NCBI GenBank assembly: GCA_003155465.1
Contig: PMCR01000175.1
Coordinates: 1-9,319 of the forward strand
Direction of reading: 5' to 3'
Length of the DNA stretch: 9,319 bases
Source of the DNA: Myxococcales bacterium
Lineage (GTDB): Bacteria; Myxococcota; Polyangia; Fen-1088
In this document: positions 1-9,003 of the stretch, piece after piece
Layout of the letters: every line of letters begins with the position of its first letter
How positions within the stretch are numbered: position 1 is the first letter of the stretch
Notes under the pieces: model-generated
What the model was told of the DNA's origin: nothing
Database searches by the model: none
Seen by the model: the letters and a program-made list of their open reading frames with translations, nothing else
Translations under genes and position numbers: made by a program

Positions 1-200
1 ACGTCGAAGCTGGCGCCCGCCTTGAACAAGGTGCGCACAATCCCGGGGTCGGGGTTGGCCTTGACCGCGTAGTAGGCTTGCACGCGCGGCAGGTGTTTCT
101 TGAAGGTGGCGTAGTTCCGCCGAAGCTCGCGATGGTCGACCACGAAGAGGGGGGTTCCATGCTGTTCGGCCAGTTGTTTGAGAAGCTTGGGTGAAAGCAC
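1..200 (-). CDS. Type III-fold PLP-dependent decarboxylase (ornithine/diaminopimelate decarboxylase-like), N-terminal part
   Basis: Partial: the reading frame runs off the left edge of the window after 66 complete codons. The protein starts VLSPKLLKQLAEQHGTPLFV and holds the hallmark YYAVKANP at residues 43-50. In this family the lysine of VKAN (residue 47) forms the Schiff base with pyridoxal phosphate in the N-terminal alanine-racemase-like barrel. The following DPGIVRTLFKAGASFD is typical of bacterial and eukaryotic-type ornithine/lysine decarboxylases, which release CO2 from a basic amino acid to make a polyamine precursor in the cytoplasm. The GTG start at 200-198 is fixed by a strong AAGGAG at 208-213 with a 7-nt spacer, the best ribosome binding site in the window. 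Substrate choice (ornithine, lysine, diaminopimelate, carboxynorspermidine) is decided further downstream and cannot be read here. Confidence 0.85.
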   Translation of the reverse strand, partial: MLSPKLLKQLAEQHGTPLFVVDHRELRRNYATFKKHLPRVQAYYAVKANPDPGIVRTLFKAGASFD

Positions 201-207
201 GCGGGAT

Positions 208-213
208 CTCCTT
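208..213 (-). promoter_or_regulatory. Shine-Dalgarno AAGGAG of the decarboxylase gene
   Basis: On the minus strand AAGGAG lies 7 nt before the GTG at 200-198. It decides the start codon of the decarboxylase and is the only near-consensus ribosome binding site in this window. Confidence 0.85.
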
Positions 214-223
214 GCGACGGGGT

Positions 224-229
224 AGTCTA
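224..229 (-). promoter_or_regulatory. Possible -10 box (TAGACT) for the decarboxylase
   Basis: The minus strand reads TAGACT 23 nt before the GTG start, placed so that a transcript would begin just before the Shine-Dalgarno. The 9-mer GTAGACTAC around it recurs at 7761-7769 before another gene. No convincing -35 was found at 16-18 nt upstream, so this is only a candidate. Confidence 0.3.
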
Positions 230-347
230 CAGGCGACCGTGGGCAATGGCGCCGGAAAAGGCGCACTGGGATTCGCAATCGGGGGCCGGGGCGGGGACCG
301 AGACGCTGACGGAGCCATCGCCCGCCGGGACCTCACCGGCGCACAAA

Positions 348-364
348 CCTCAATGATATTGAGG
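348..364 (-). terminator. Hairpin CCTCAAT-3 nt-ATTGAGG, possible terminator of the FG-GAP gene
   Basis: A perfect 7-bp inverted repeat with a 3-nt loop lies 58 nt past the stop of the FG-GAP gene. On the minus strand it is followed by TTTGTG, a short T-rich run. The stem is AT-rich compared with its surroundings, so it stands out, but it is short and the T-tract is poor. The rest of 201-422 holds no gene that I would defend. Confidence 0.35.
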
Positions 365-422
365 ATGCCGAACTTGCGTACAGAAAGCTGAGGAATGTCT
401 TCGCACGCAGCCGGGTCTTTCG

Positions 423-1661
423 CTATTGGCAGGTATTCAGGAAGACGCGCGTCGCCCACGCGTCGACGACAATCAAGTCGAGGCGGCCATCTCCATCGAG
501 ATCGCCTGTGATGGCCTTTGTGTCGCTCGAGTTCCAGTCGGGAAATGGCACGAGCATGACGGTTTGACCAAAGGCACCTTTGCCATCGGCGATCAAGAGT
601 TCGAGCCCATCCCAAGTGGACAGGACGAGATCCTTGGCGCCGTCACCGTTGAAGTCGCCAGCCGCGATTGGAGCTGCTTGGCCGTTGGGGACGTCGAACT
701 TGATCGCTTTCGCAAAATTGCAGCCGTTCATCCCAAAGAGCGCTCCGTCCTTCGTGGCGATGTCGGTCCTCCCATCGTCGTCGAAGTCGGAGACCACGAG
801 AGAGGGGAAAGACCCTTCGCTGGTCAGGGACACCTCGATACTGCAATGTAGCGCATCGGAGAAGTGCCCACCTCCAGTGCCGAGCAGAAGGTGCAGATAG
901 TTGTTTGCCGCAACCAGATCGGGAATGCCGTCGGCATTCCAGTCTGTCAAGAGGAACTTGCCGAATTCCGGGGGGTGTACCTGGATGGTGACTCCAGATG
1001 GAAAACCACTGATCGAGTAGTCCTGCTGATCGAAGAACGTGCCGTCCCCATGGCCGCGCAGCACGCTGGCGAACTGGTTCGGCTGACTTGCGATCGCCAC
1101 ATCGAGCGAGCCGTCCTTGTCGAAATCGGCAACCAGAATGGTCGAAGAGTCGAATTCACTGGGACTGCTCACGCCGGGAATGGTCCTTTCTTCTGCGAAG
1201 CTGCCGTCTCCTTGTCCAAGACGAACGACGAAGCTCCCCAAAGGCCCCTTCGAGATGATGTCGGGAATTTGGTCATGGTTGAGGTCCGCCGCCACCGCAT
1301 CGAACGGCTGCAAGAAGCTAGTCGGAAAGCTGTTCCTGGCGACAAAGGTACCGTCACCTCTTCCGCCAAGCAGGCTGATGGTCTCCGTGCTCTCCGTACT
1401 TCCGGCATCGCCTGTCGTTCGCACAAGCAAGTCGAGGATGCCGTCCTGGTCGAAGTCGGCCAACACAGGTGTTTCCGCCATGTCGTTTGGATACGTCGCC
1501 ACGAGTCTCATCGATACCTGCTGGCGACAGCGCCTCACTTGGGTGGGGACGGACGATGACCCTGTCGAATGCGTGGTCGGCGGATCAAGGGTGGTGCGTC
1601 CGCAGGACGATCCCAGCACGGTGAGCAGGAAGAGATAGTGCAGCAATCGGCGTATTTCCAT
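423..1661 (-). CDS. Exported FG-GAP/VCBS seven-repeat beta-propeller protein, possible lipoprotein
   Basis: The 412-residue protein begins MEIRRLLHYLFLLTVLGSSC, a short basic start, a hydrophobic core and a cysteine at residue 20, as in an exported lipoprotein. The lipobox (GSSC) is poor, so type I cleavage is also possible. A Ser/Thr/Pro-rich linker follows. Seven calcium-loop-like repeats then follow, beginning near residues 69, 127, 179, 240, 292, 336 and 387: DFDQDGILDLL, DLNHDQIPDII, DFDKDGSLDVA, DWNADGIPDLV, DFDDDGRTDIA, DFNGDGAKDLV and DLDGDGRLDLI. Seven repeats match one full integrin-alpha-like propeller. Such proteins sit on the cell surface or in the periplasm and bind partners or polysaccharide; no catalytic domain is visible. 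The ATG at 1661 is chosen because it begins the signal peptide; GAGG lies 12 nt upstream. The frame is open up to 1748, and an ATG at 1706 is an alternative start. Confidence 0.8.
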   Translation of the reverse strand: MEIRRLLHYLFLLTVLGSSCGRTTLDPPTTHSTGSSSVPTQVRRCRQQVSMRLVATYPNDMAETPVLADFDQDGILDLLVRTTGDAGSTESTETISLLGGRGDGTFVARNSFPTSFLQPFDAVAADLNHDQIPDIISKGPLGSFVVRLGQGDGSFAEERTIPGVSSPSEFDSSTILVADFDKDGSLDVAIASQPNQFASVLRGHGDGTFFDQQDYSISGFPSGVTIQVHPPEFGKFLLTDWNADGIPDLVAANNYLHLLLGTGGGHFSDALHCSIEVSLTSEGSFPSLVVSDFDDDGRTDIATKDGALFGMNGCNFAKAIKFDVPNGQAAPIAAGDFNGDGAKDLVLSTWDGLELLIADGKGAFGQTVMLVPFPDWNSSDTKAITGDLDGDGRLDLIVVDAWATRVFLNTCQ

Positions 1662-1747
1662 GGACGGTGGCATCCTCGGGACGGTCCCATCGGTACGGCT
1701 TGGCATTGATGGCCAGCATACCAGTGCCGGCACACGGCTGTTCCTCA

Positions 1748-1833
1748 CTGATCATAGACGCTGCGTGTCCTGATCGCGCGTTCCTGGGCGCTGATCGTCG
1801 ACGCTGTGGGTCGAGATCGCGCGTCCTTGGGCA
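1748..1833. repeat. Imperfect tandem duplication, 2 x 43 bp
   Basis: Copy 1 is 1748-1790 and copy 2 is 1791-1833. By hand alignment, 34 of 43 positions match without gaps, and both copies begin CTGATC and share GATCGCGCGT. The unit length is not a multiple of three, so the copies lie in different phases of any reading frame. This is probably an old local duplication. Confidence 0.6.
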
Positions 1834-1927
1834 CTGGTTGGTTCTGTGTGCTTGTGGCCTGCTTGGCTTCGACTGTGCGAATGGTCTTGTCCTGCAGGGC
1901 CTTGTCGACCTCGTCGCGCAGGCTCGC
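1748..1927 (-). pseudogene. Possible gene remnant (open 60-codon frame without start)
   Basis: On the minus strand, between TAG at 1930-1928 and TGA at 1747-1745, the frame reads ASLRDEVDKALQDKTIRTVE followed by a Gln/Thr-rich stretch. It has codon choices like the real genes near its beginning (CTG CGC GAC GAG GTC GAC AAG GCC). No ATG, GTG or TTG starts it apart from an internal GTG, so it cannot be a normal gene as it stands. It may be a decayed short gene or chance in GC-rich DNA. I recognise no family. Confidence 0.2.
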
Positions 1928-1974
1928 CTAGTTTTCGAGAAAGCCCGCCGGCAACCATCCACCCGCGGTGGTGC

Positions 1975-1980
1975 TACCCT
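1975..1980 (+). promoter_or_regulatory. Possible -10 box (TACCCT) of the ABC-F gene
   Basis: TACCCT lies 11 nt before the ATG at 1992. The ATG lacks a Shine-Dalgarno, so a nearly leaderless transcript would fit. No clear -35 is present. The call is weak by itself and gains some weight from similar boxes at 7762 and 8090. Confidence 0.25.
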
Positions 1981-1991
1981 CACCTGCCCGC

Positions 1992-3920
<1,929 letters not shown>

Positions 3921-3955
3921 TTTCCCTTTGTCTTCATCCTCGGACGCAAATCAGG

Positions 3956-4063
3956 GCGGAAGGGATCCAGCGCACCAGCAACACGACCTTCGTGCTCGAG
4001 AAGAATGACTTCACGCCCACCTCCGCCCTCTAGGTCATCTTCGTCGACCGACAGGCCCCATCC
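3956..4063 (+). pseudogene. Possible 3' remnant of a lost gene
   Basis: In the frame starting at 3956 the sequence reads AEGIQRTSNTTFVLEKND, then FTPTSAL, then TAG at 4031-4033. It continues VIFVDRQAPS to a TGA at 4064-4066. Of the 25 codons before the TAG, 23 end in G or C, as in the strong genes here, and the codon pattern looks translated. There is no start codon and the coding character fades upstream of about 3950, just after the ABC-F stop. The likeliest reading is the C-terminal end of a gene cut away when its neighbour was rearranged. I recognise no family, and chance cannot be excluded. Confidence 0.3.
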
Positions 4064-4064
4064 T

Positions 4065-4089
4065 GACGGGGTTCCTCGCGGACCCCGTC
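4065..4089 (+). terminator. Hairpin GACGGGGT-9 nt-ACCCCGTC
   Basis: A perfect 8-bp GC-rich stem with a 9-nt loop lies 145 nt after the ABC-F stop and 63 nt before the next start. No T-tract follows on either strand, so it is not a classic intrinsic terminator. It may stop or stabilise the ABC-F transcript. The gap 3921-4152 holds otherwise only the possible gene remnant at 3956-4063. Confidence 0.35.
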
Positions 4090-4152
4090 TCCGCCCCGGC
4101 CTCCGAACCCGAATCCCAGAGGCGCAGGAAAGGCTAGCCCACGGCCGGGTGG

Positions 4153-5868
4153 ATGGGCGATGCTGGGGTAACCGGCCTGAAGCACAGGCGCTGGAGCGAT
4201 GAGTTGAATCTGCTTACATCCTGGAGACCGACCGAGCTACCCGATTCCTGGGCAGCGACCCACGGCTGGGCCCTGGCGCGCGTGCTGGCGGTGGTCGCGA
4301 TCCTGGTGGTGGCGGGCTTTGTCGCGCTCGAACGCCCCTTGCTGACCCGTCGCCTGTCGGCCGCGGCCCGGCGGCTGGCGCGGCGGGTGTTGCTCTGCGT
4401 GCTGGGCGTGTCGGCCGTGCTGGCGGTAACCACCTACGTCGACTTCGGCGTGTTTCGCTATGGCACGTATCTGAACGAGTGGGACTTCTACCACTACTAC
4501 GTTGGAACCAAGTTCGCCCGCGAACTCGGTTACACGAACCTCTACGGCGCCACGCTGGCCGCCGACCAGGAGGGTGGCCTGCGCTACCACAACCCGCGCA
4601 ACGAGATTCGCGATCTGAGCACGGCGGAACTTCGCGACGTTCGTGAGGTGGCAGCCGAGAGCGCACGCTTTCGCGGCCGATTCTCCGATCCACGCTGGCG
4701 CGAGTTCGTCGCCGACATCACCTGGTTCAAGATGCAGCTTCCGCCCCAGCGCTGGAGCCTGGTTCTGGCCGACCATGGCTACAACGGCACGCCGGCCTGG
4801 TCATTCGTCGTGGGTGGCCTTGTGAGCCGCCACCTGTCCGTCCGCAATCCCATCAGCCGGTGGCTCATGCTGGCCCTGGATCCCCTGCTGTTGCTTGCTG
4901 CCACGGTTGCCGTGGCGTGGGCCTTTGGCCTACGCACGGCGTTCATCATGGTGATCTTCATCGGCACCCACTACCTGCTGTCATGGGGCCATCTCAAGGG
5001 CGCCCTGCTGCGGACCGATTTCGCCATGGCCTCGGTGCTGGCCGTGTGCCTGGTCAAGCAGCGCACCTACAAGATCGCCGGGGTGCTGCTCGGCTGGGCG
5101 GTTCTGTCGCGGGTCTTCCCCGCTTTCCTGCTGGTCGGACCGACCGTGCTTTTCCTGTGGCGGCTGGTGCGAGAACGCCGTGTCGACCGACAGCTCCTGG
5201 GGCTGCTGGTCGCCTGCGCCGCAACCGTGACCCTGGTGGTCCTGGGGTCCTGCGCGTACTTCGGCACGACAGGGATCTGGCACGAGTGGAATCTCAAGAT
5301 CGCCACGCACTATTTGGGAGGCAGCGACTGGGATCTCGGCTATCGCGCCATTGCCGAAGCACACTTCGTGCGCGGCGTTCCCATGCGGGCGGTCGCGAAC
5401 GCGGTCGCGCAGCACTCGCTGCTGCTGTTGGGCCCGCCGGGCACCCTCGTGGCGCTGCTCTTGCTGCTGCCCGCTCTCACCTTCATCCGCGGGTTGCAAG
5501 ACCACGAGGCGTTGGCCTACGGCTTCGTCCTCGTGTTTCTCCTCGCCCTGACGTCCTACTACTACTACCTCATGCTCTGCGTGCCGGTGCTCTTCTTCGC
5601 TCCCCAACTGGAGCGGCCGCAACATGCCCTGGGCGTGGCCTTCCTGTTCTTCACGGGCATCATGGGCTACGTGCTCTTCAGCGGCTGGCCGCTTCTGGCC
5701 GGTTCGTGGGTCATGTTCCGCGGCTGGCGCCAAACCTTCCCGACCTACTACTTTCTCTGCTGTTTCATTGCCGTGACCGTGGCGCAGATGATCCTCTTGG
5801 CCGGGACCAGAACCCTGCGCGTCGAGCGAAGTCCGGCAGGTGGCAGCGAGCCGCCGGTCAAAGAATAG
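4153..5868 (+). CDS. Polytopic membrane protein, putative GT-C glycosyltransferase (GT87/DUF2029-like)
   Basis: The 571-residue protein has about ten hydrophobic segments (roughly 39-59, 78-100, 236-258, 262-280, 305-333, 347-369, 421-444, 455-480, 492-512 and 530-551). A large polar loop (about 100-235) follows the second helix. Near the start of that loop is WDFYHYYVGTKFARELGYTN (110-129), then LYGA. This resembles the acidic-residue-plus-aromatics pattern at the first periplasmic loop of GT-C enzymes such as GT87 mannosyltransferases, which move sugars from polyprenyl phosphate donors to lipids or proteins. No sugar-pathway gene adjoins it, so the substrate is unknown. The start is uncertain: ATG at 4153 has only GGGTGG close by, while TTG at 4204 has GGAG 7 nt upstream and would give 554 residues with the same membrane segments. 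The gene converges with the kinase gene, 53 nt from stop to stop. Confidence 0.6.
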   Translation: MGDAGVTGLKHRRWSDELNLLTSWRPTELPDSWAATHGWALARVLAVVAILVVAGFVALERPLLTRRLSAAARRLARRVLLCVLGVSAVLAVTTYVDFGVFRYGTYLNEWDFYHYYVGTKFARELGYTNLYGATLAADQEGGLRYHNPRNEIRDLSTAELRDVREVAAESARFRGRFSDPRWREFVADITWFKMQLPPQRWSLVLADHGYNGTPAWSFVVGGLVSRHLSVRNPISRWLMLALDPLLLLAATVAVAWAFGLRTAFIMVIFIGTHYLLSWGHLKGALLRTDFAMASVLAVCLVKQRTYKIAGVLLGWAVLSRVFPAFLLVGPTVLFLWRLVRERRVDRQLLGLLVACAATVTLVVLGSCAYFGTTGIWHEWNLKIATHYLGGSDWDLGYRAIAEAHFVRGVPMRAVANAVAQHSLLLLGPPGTLVALLLLLPALTFIRGLQDHEALAYGFVLVFLLALTSYYYYLMLCVPVLFFAPQLERPQHALGVAFLFFTGIMGYVLFSGWPLLAGSWVMFRGWRQTFPTYYFLCCFIAVTVAQMILLAGTRTLRVERSPAGGSEPPVKE

Positions 5869-5921
5869 TGAACCGTCCGTGCTCGGCGAAGTGGCGGTCG
5901 AATGCGATTGCGTCGCCGATT

Positions 5922-7661
<1,740 letters not shown>

Positions 7662-7671
7662 GGCAAGGCCG

Positions 7672-7700
7672 ATTATGCTGTCTGTAAGGGCGCGCGTCTA
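7672..7700 (-). promoter_or_regulatory. Candidate sigma70-type promoter of the kinase gene
   Basis: On the minus strand, TAGACG (7700-7695, 4 of 6 matches to TTGACA) and CATAAT (7677-7672, 5 of 6 to TATAAT) are separated by exactly 17 nt. Transcription would begin near 7665, only a few bases before the ATG at 7661. This explains the lack of a Shine-Dalgarno and predicts an almost leaderless mRNA. Confidence 0.45.
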
Positions 7701-7707
7701 CGTGGAC
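7696..7707. promoter_or_regulatory. Near-palindrome GTCTACGTGGAC over the kinase -35
   Basis: Twelve bases with one mismatched pair (GTC.ACGT.GAC) overlap the proposed -35 of the kinase promoter in the 112-bp divergent gap. It could be an operator for a dimeric regulator, or a chance short palindrome. Confidence 0.2.
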
Positions 7708-7737
7708 TCCCCCCAAAGACACGAGCCAGTGCTCTGC

Positions 7738-7767
7738 TTGCTGTCCCCCTTCCCGAGGCGGTAGACT
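7738..7767 (+). promoter_or_regulatory. Candidate promoter of the 81-residue small protein gene
   Basis: TTGCTG (7738-7743) and TAGACT (7762-7767) are separated by 18 nt. The -10 lies 6 nt before the GTG at 7774, so the start of transcription would fall at or next to the start codon. The -35 matches consensus at only three positions. The leaderless placement is the same as at 8090 before the antitoxin gene. Confidence 0.35.
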
Positions 7768-7773
7768 ACTGCT

Positions 7774-8019
7774 GTGAGCTCAGCACCCAGGGAGAAGGCC
7801 GCCGTGCTCCGCCGCGTTCGGGGCTGGCAGGCCGCGGCCGCGCAGGAGCGGAAACTGGCGCGCCGCCAGCCCGTTCTCAGTCCAGCCGCCGCCCTGTCTC
7901 AGGCGCTGAAACTGCGAGACCTGGCCGGCCTCGCCCCGCTTGGCCCCGATCCGGTGCGCGACCGCGAGGTTGAATGCGTACGCGCCATGCGGCGCCGGCT
8001 GCGGGCCACGCAGCCGTGA
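7774..8019 (+). CDS. Small basic protein of unknown function
   Basis: 81 residues starting MSSAPREKAAVLRRVRGWQA and ending RRRLRATQP, rich in Arg and Ala with no cysteine pair and no membrane segment. It appears mainly helical, with two charged stretches (about 6-31 and 61-79) around a Leu/Ala/Pro middle (SPAAALSQALKLRDLAGL). Codon third positions are mostly G or C, as in the real genes, which supports translation. I recognise no family. The start is GTG at 7774 with no Shine-Dalgarno but a TAGACT box 6 nt before it. The gene is divergent from the kinase (112 nt between starts) and lies 82 nt before the antitoxin gene on the same strand. A nucleic-acid-binding role would suit the charge, but that is a guess. 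A chance open frame is possible though less likely. Confidence 0.6.
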   Translation: MSSAPREKAAVLRRVRGWQAAAAQERKLARRQPVLSPAAALSQALKLRDLAGLAPLGPDPVRDREVECVRAMRRRLRATQP

Positions 8020-8089
8020 AACCTCAGCCCAGCCGCAGTGGCCCCGCGTGGTTTCGGAAGCCAGGCAGGCACGACTGCGAGATCGGCGC

Positions 8090-8095
8090 TACACT
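8090..8095 (+). promoter_or_regulatory. Candidate -10 box (TACACT) of the toxin-antitoxin operon
   Basis: TACACT lies 6 nt before the ATG at 8102 and no Shine-Dalgarno is present in the gap from 8020. This is the classic placement for a leaderless transcript. No -35 could be assigned. Confidence 0.4.
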
Positions 8096-8101
8096 GCCAT
8101 C

Positions 8102-8356
8102 ATGAGCGTCACGGTGAACGTCGTACTTCCCGAAGGTGCCCTTTCCGTGCTGCACACCGACCCGTCAGAGTTCGGCGAGGAGCTGAAGCGTGCCGCCGTA
8201 TCCAAGTGGTACGAGATGGGCATGGTGTCGCAGAGCAAGGGCGCGGAGATCCTCGGCGTCAGCCGTTCCGAGTTTCTAGACGTGCTCTCGCGCTACCGCG
8301 TCTCGCCTTTCCAGGTTGACGACCAGGAGCTCGCCGCAGGGCAAAAGCGTGGCTGA
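8102..8356 (+). CDS. UPF0175 family antitoxin
   Basis: 84 residues. After a beta-strand start (MSVTVNVVLPEGAL) comes SEFGEELKRAAVSKWYEMG. The helix-turn-helix-like segment SQSKGAEILGVSRSEFLDVL (43-62) then leads to RYRVSPFQVDDQELA. This order (strand, helix with KWYE, a small HTH with G-A-E-ILG-SR-EFL, then a conserved short tail) is that of the UPF0175 family. These proteins are found next to DUF3368 PIN-like proteins, are predicted antitoxins, and probably bind both operator DNA and the toxin. The ATG at 8102 is preferred over upstream in-frame codons because it begins the domain and has a -10-like box 6 nt away. The stop overlaps the toxin start by 8 nt, so the two are surely cotranscribed and probably translationally coupled. 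The module may repress itself, as is usual for type II systems. Confidence 0.85.
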   Translation: MSVTVNVVLPEGALSVLHTDPSEFGEELKRAAVSKWYEMGMVSQSKGAEILGVSRSEFLDVLSRYRVSPFQVDDQELAAGQKRG

Positions 8357-8828
8357 GGTCTGGGTAGTCAACGCCTCACCCCTCATCGTCCTCGACAGGC
8401 TTGGCCGGCTCGATCTACTTGCACGCCTGGGCAACACGTTGATTGTCCCTGGGGGAGTTCTCGCCGAGATCTCCCGCGGCCCGAGACCAATCAACCCAGA
8501 CCGTCTCGATTCTTTCCGCGTGGTGGTTGTCGAGGTGATCGATCCGGTTGTTGCCGCCTGGGATCTGGGCCGTGGCGAGAGCGAGGTGCTGACCTGTGCC
8601 GCATCGGTGCACGCGGACGTCGCCGTGCTCGATGATCGCTCCGCGCGGCGATGCGCCACTGCCCTTGGCCTGGCGACGCACGGCACGCTTCACGTTCTGC
8701 TCAAAGCCAAGGAAGCCGGCCTGCTCCCTGCTGTAGGGCCGATGATCGAACGGGCCCGCGCCGAGGGCCTCTTCCTTTCGGACGCCCTGGTCGCGAAAGT
8801 CCTTGTGCTGGCCGGCGAGAAGCCATAG
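8349..8828 (+). CDS. DUF3368 PIN-like toxin (predicted ribonuclease)
   Basis: 159 residues starting VAEVWVVNASPLIVLDRLGR. The start NASPLIVL is the DUF3368 version of the PIN-domain first motif, with Asn where classical PIN domains have Asp. Further acidic positions follow: Glu40 (VLAEI), Glu77/Glu79 (GRGESEVL) and Asp95-Asp96 (VLDDRSARR). In PIN toxins these bind metal ions and cut RNA. The length and the C-terminal ending (LSDALVAKVLVLAGE) match a complete family member. The GTG at 8349 lies inside the end of the antitoxin gene (8-nt overlap), with AGGG shortly before it. An in-frame TTG at 8316 would add 11 residues not typical of the family. Toxicity and target are inferred from the family and the pairing. 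Confidence 0.85.
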   Translation: MAEVWVVNASPLIVLDRLGRLDLLARLGNTLIVPGGVLAEISRGPRPINPDRLDSFRVVVVEVIDPVVAAWDLGRGESEVLTCAASVHADVAVLDDRSARRCATALGLATHGTLHVLLKAKEAGLLPAVGPMIERARAEGLFLSDALVAKVLVLAGEKP

Positions 8829-8840
8829 CTCGTCAACCAC

Positions 8841-8869
8841 GCCGCGTTTCTGAATATGTCACTGGCACC
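8841..8869. repeat. Direct repeat, copy 1 (29 bp)
   Basis: Matches 8975-9003 at 27 of 29 positions, with the last 22 bp (8848-8869, beginning TTCTGAATATG and ending GGCACC) identical. AT-rich within GC-rich DNA. It has no internal palindrome of note. Confidence 0.85.
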
Positions 8870-8891
8870 CATCCAGCGCACCCATCCAGCG
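8866..8891. repeat. 13-bp perfect tandem duplication
   Basis: CACCCATCCAGCG occurs twice head to tail, directly at the 3' end of direct repeat copy 1, the first unit overlapping its last four bases. Confidence 0.85.
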
Positions 8892-8974
8892 GCGAAGGCG
8901 GGGCTGGCCACCCAAGCGCAACGATTTACACCACCTACGACACGCCTACATTCACCGCTTCACCATGCTCGTTT

Positions 8975-9003
8975 GCCGCACTTCTGAATATGTCACTGGC
9001 ACC
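8975..9003. repeat. Direct repeat, copy 2 (29 bp)
   Basis: Second copy, offset 134 bp from the first and in the same orientation. The two mismatches are near its left end. After it comes CCCCGCGCACCATCC, similar to the sequence after copy 1, so the related region may be about 50 bp long in degenerate form. Confidence 0.85.

Larger units (their letters stand above)
1662..1991. other. 330-bp gap between FG-GAP gene and ABC-F gene
   Basis: The two flanking genes diverge from here, so it should hold promoters for both. It contains the imperfect 43-bp tandem duplication (1748-1833). It also holds a coding-like minus-strand frame without a usable start (1748-1927, starting ASLRDEVDKALQDKTIRTVE and ending in TGA at 1747-1745) and TAnnnT boxes near both genes (TATGCT at 1720-1715 minus, TACCCT at 1975-1980 plus). 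I see no complete gene. Confidence 0.5.

Noticed and set aside
191..391. 66-codon plus-strand frame left of the FG-GAP gene
   Set aside because: It overlaps the start and Shine-Dalgarno of the decarboxylase on the other strand, and the Gly/Arg-rich product has no support.
864..1559. 231-codon plus-strand frame over the FG-GAP gene
   Set aside because: It is a mirror of the repeated DFDxDG codons on the other strand; the regular repeats support the minus-strand gene.
5884..5918. CGGCGA...TCGCCG as a bidirectional terminator between the convergent genes
   Set aside because: Only 6 bp of stem around a 23-nt loop and no T-tract on either strand.
7775..7782. TGAGCTCA palindrome over the GTG start of the small protein
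   Set aside because: It is only 8 bp with no extension on either side, expected by chance in a window of this size.
8841..9003. The two direct repeats as a CRISPR array
   Set aside because: Only two copies, with a 105-bp interval too long for a spacer, and no cas gene in the window.
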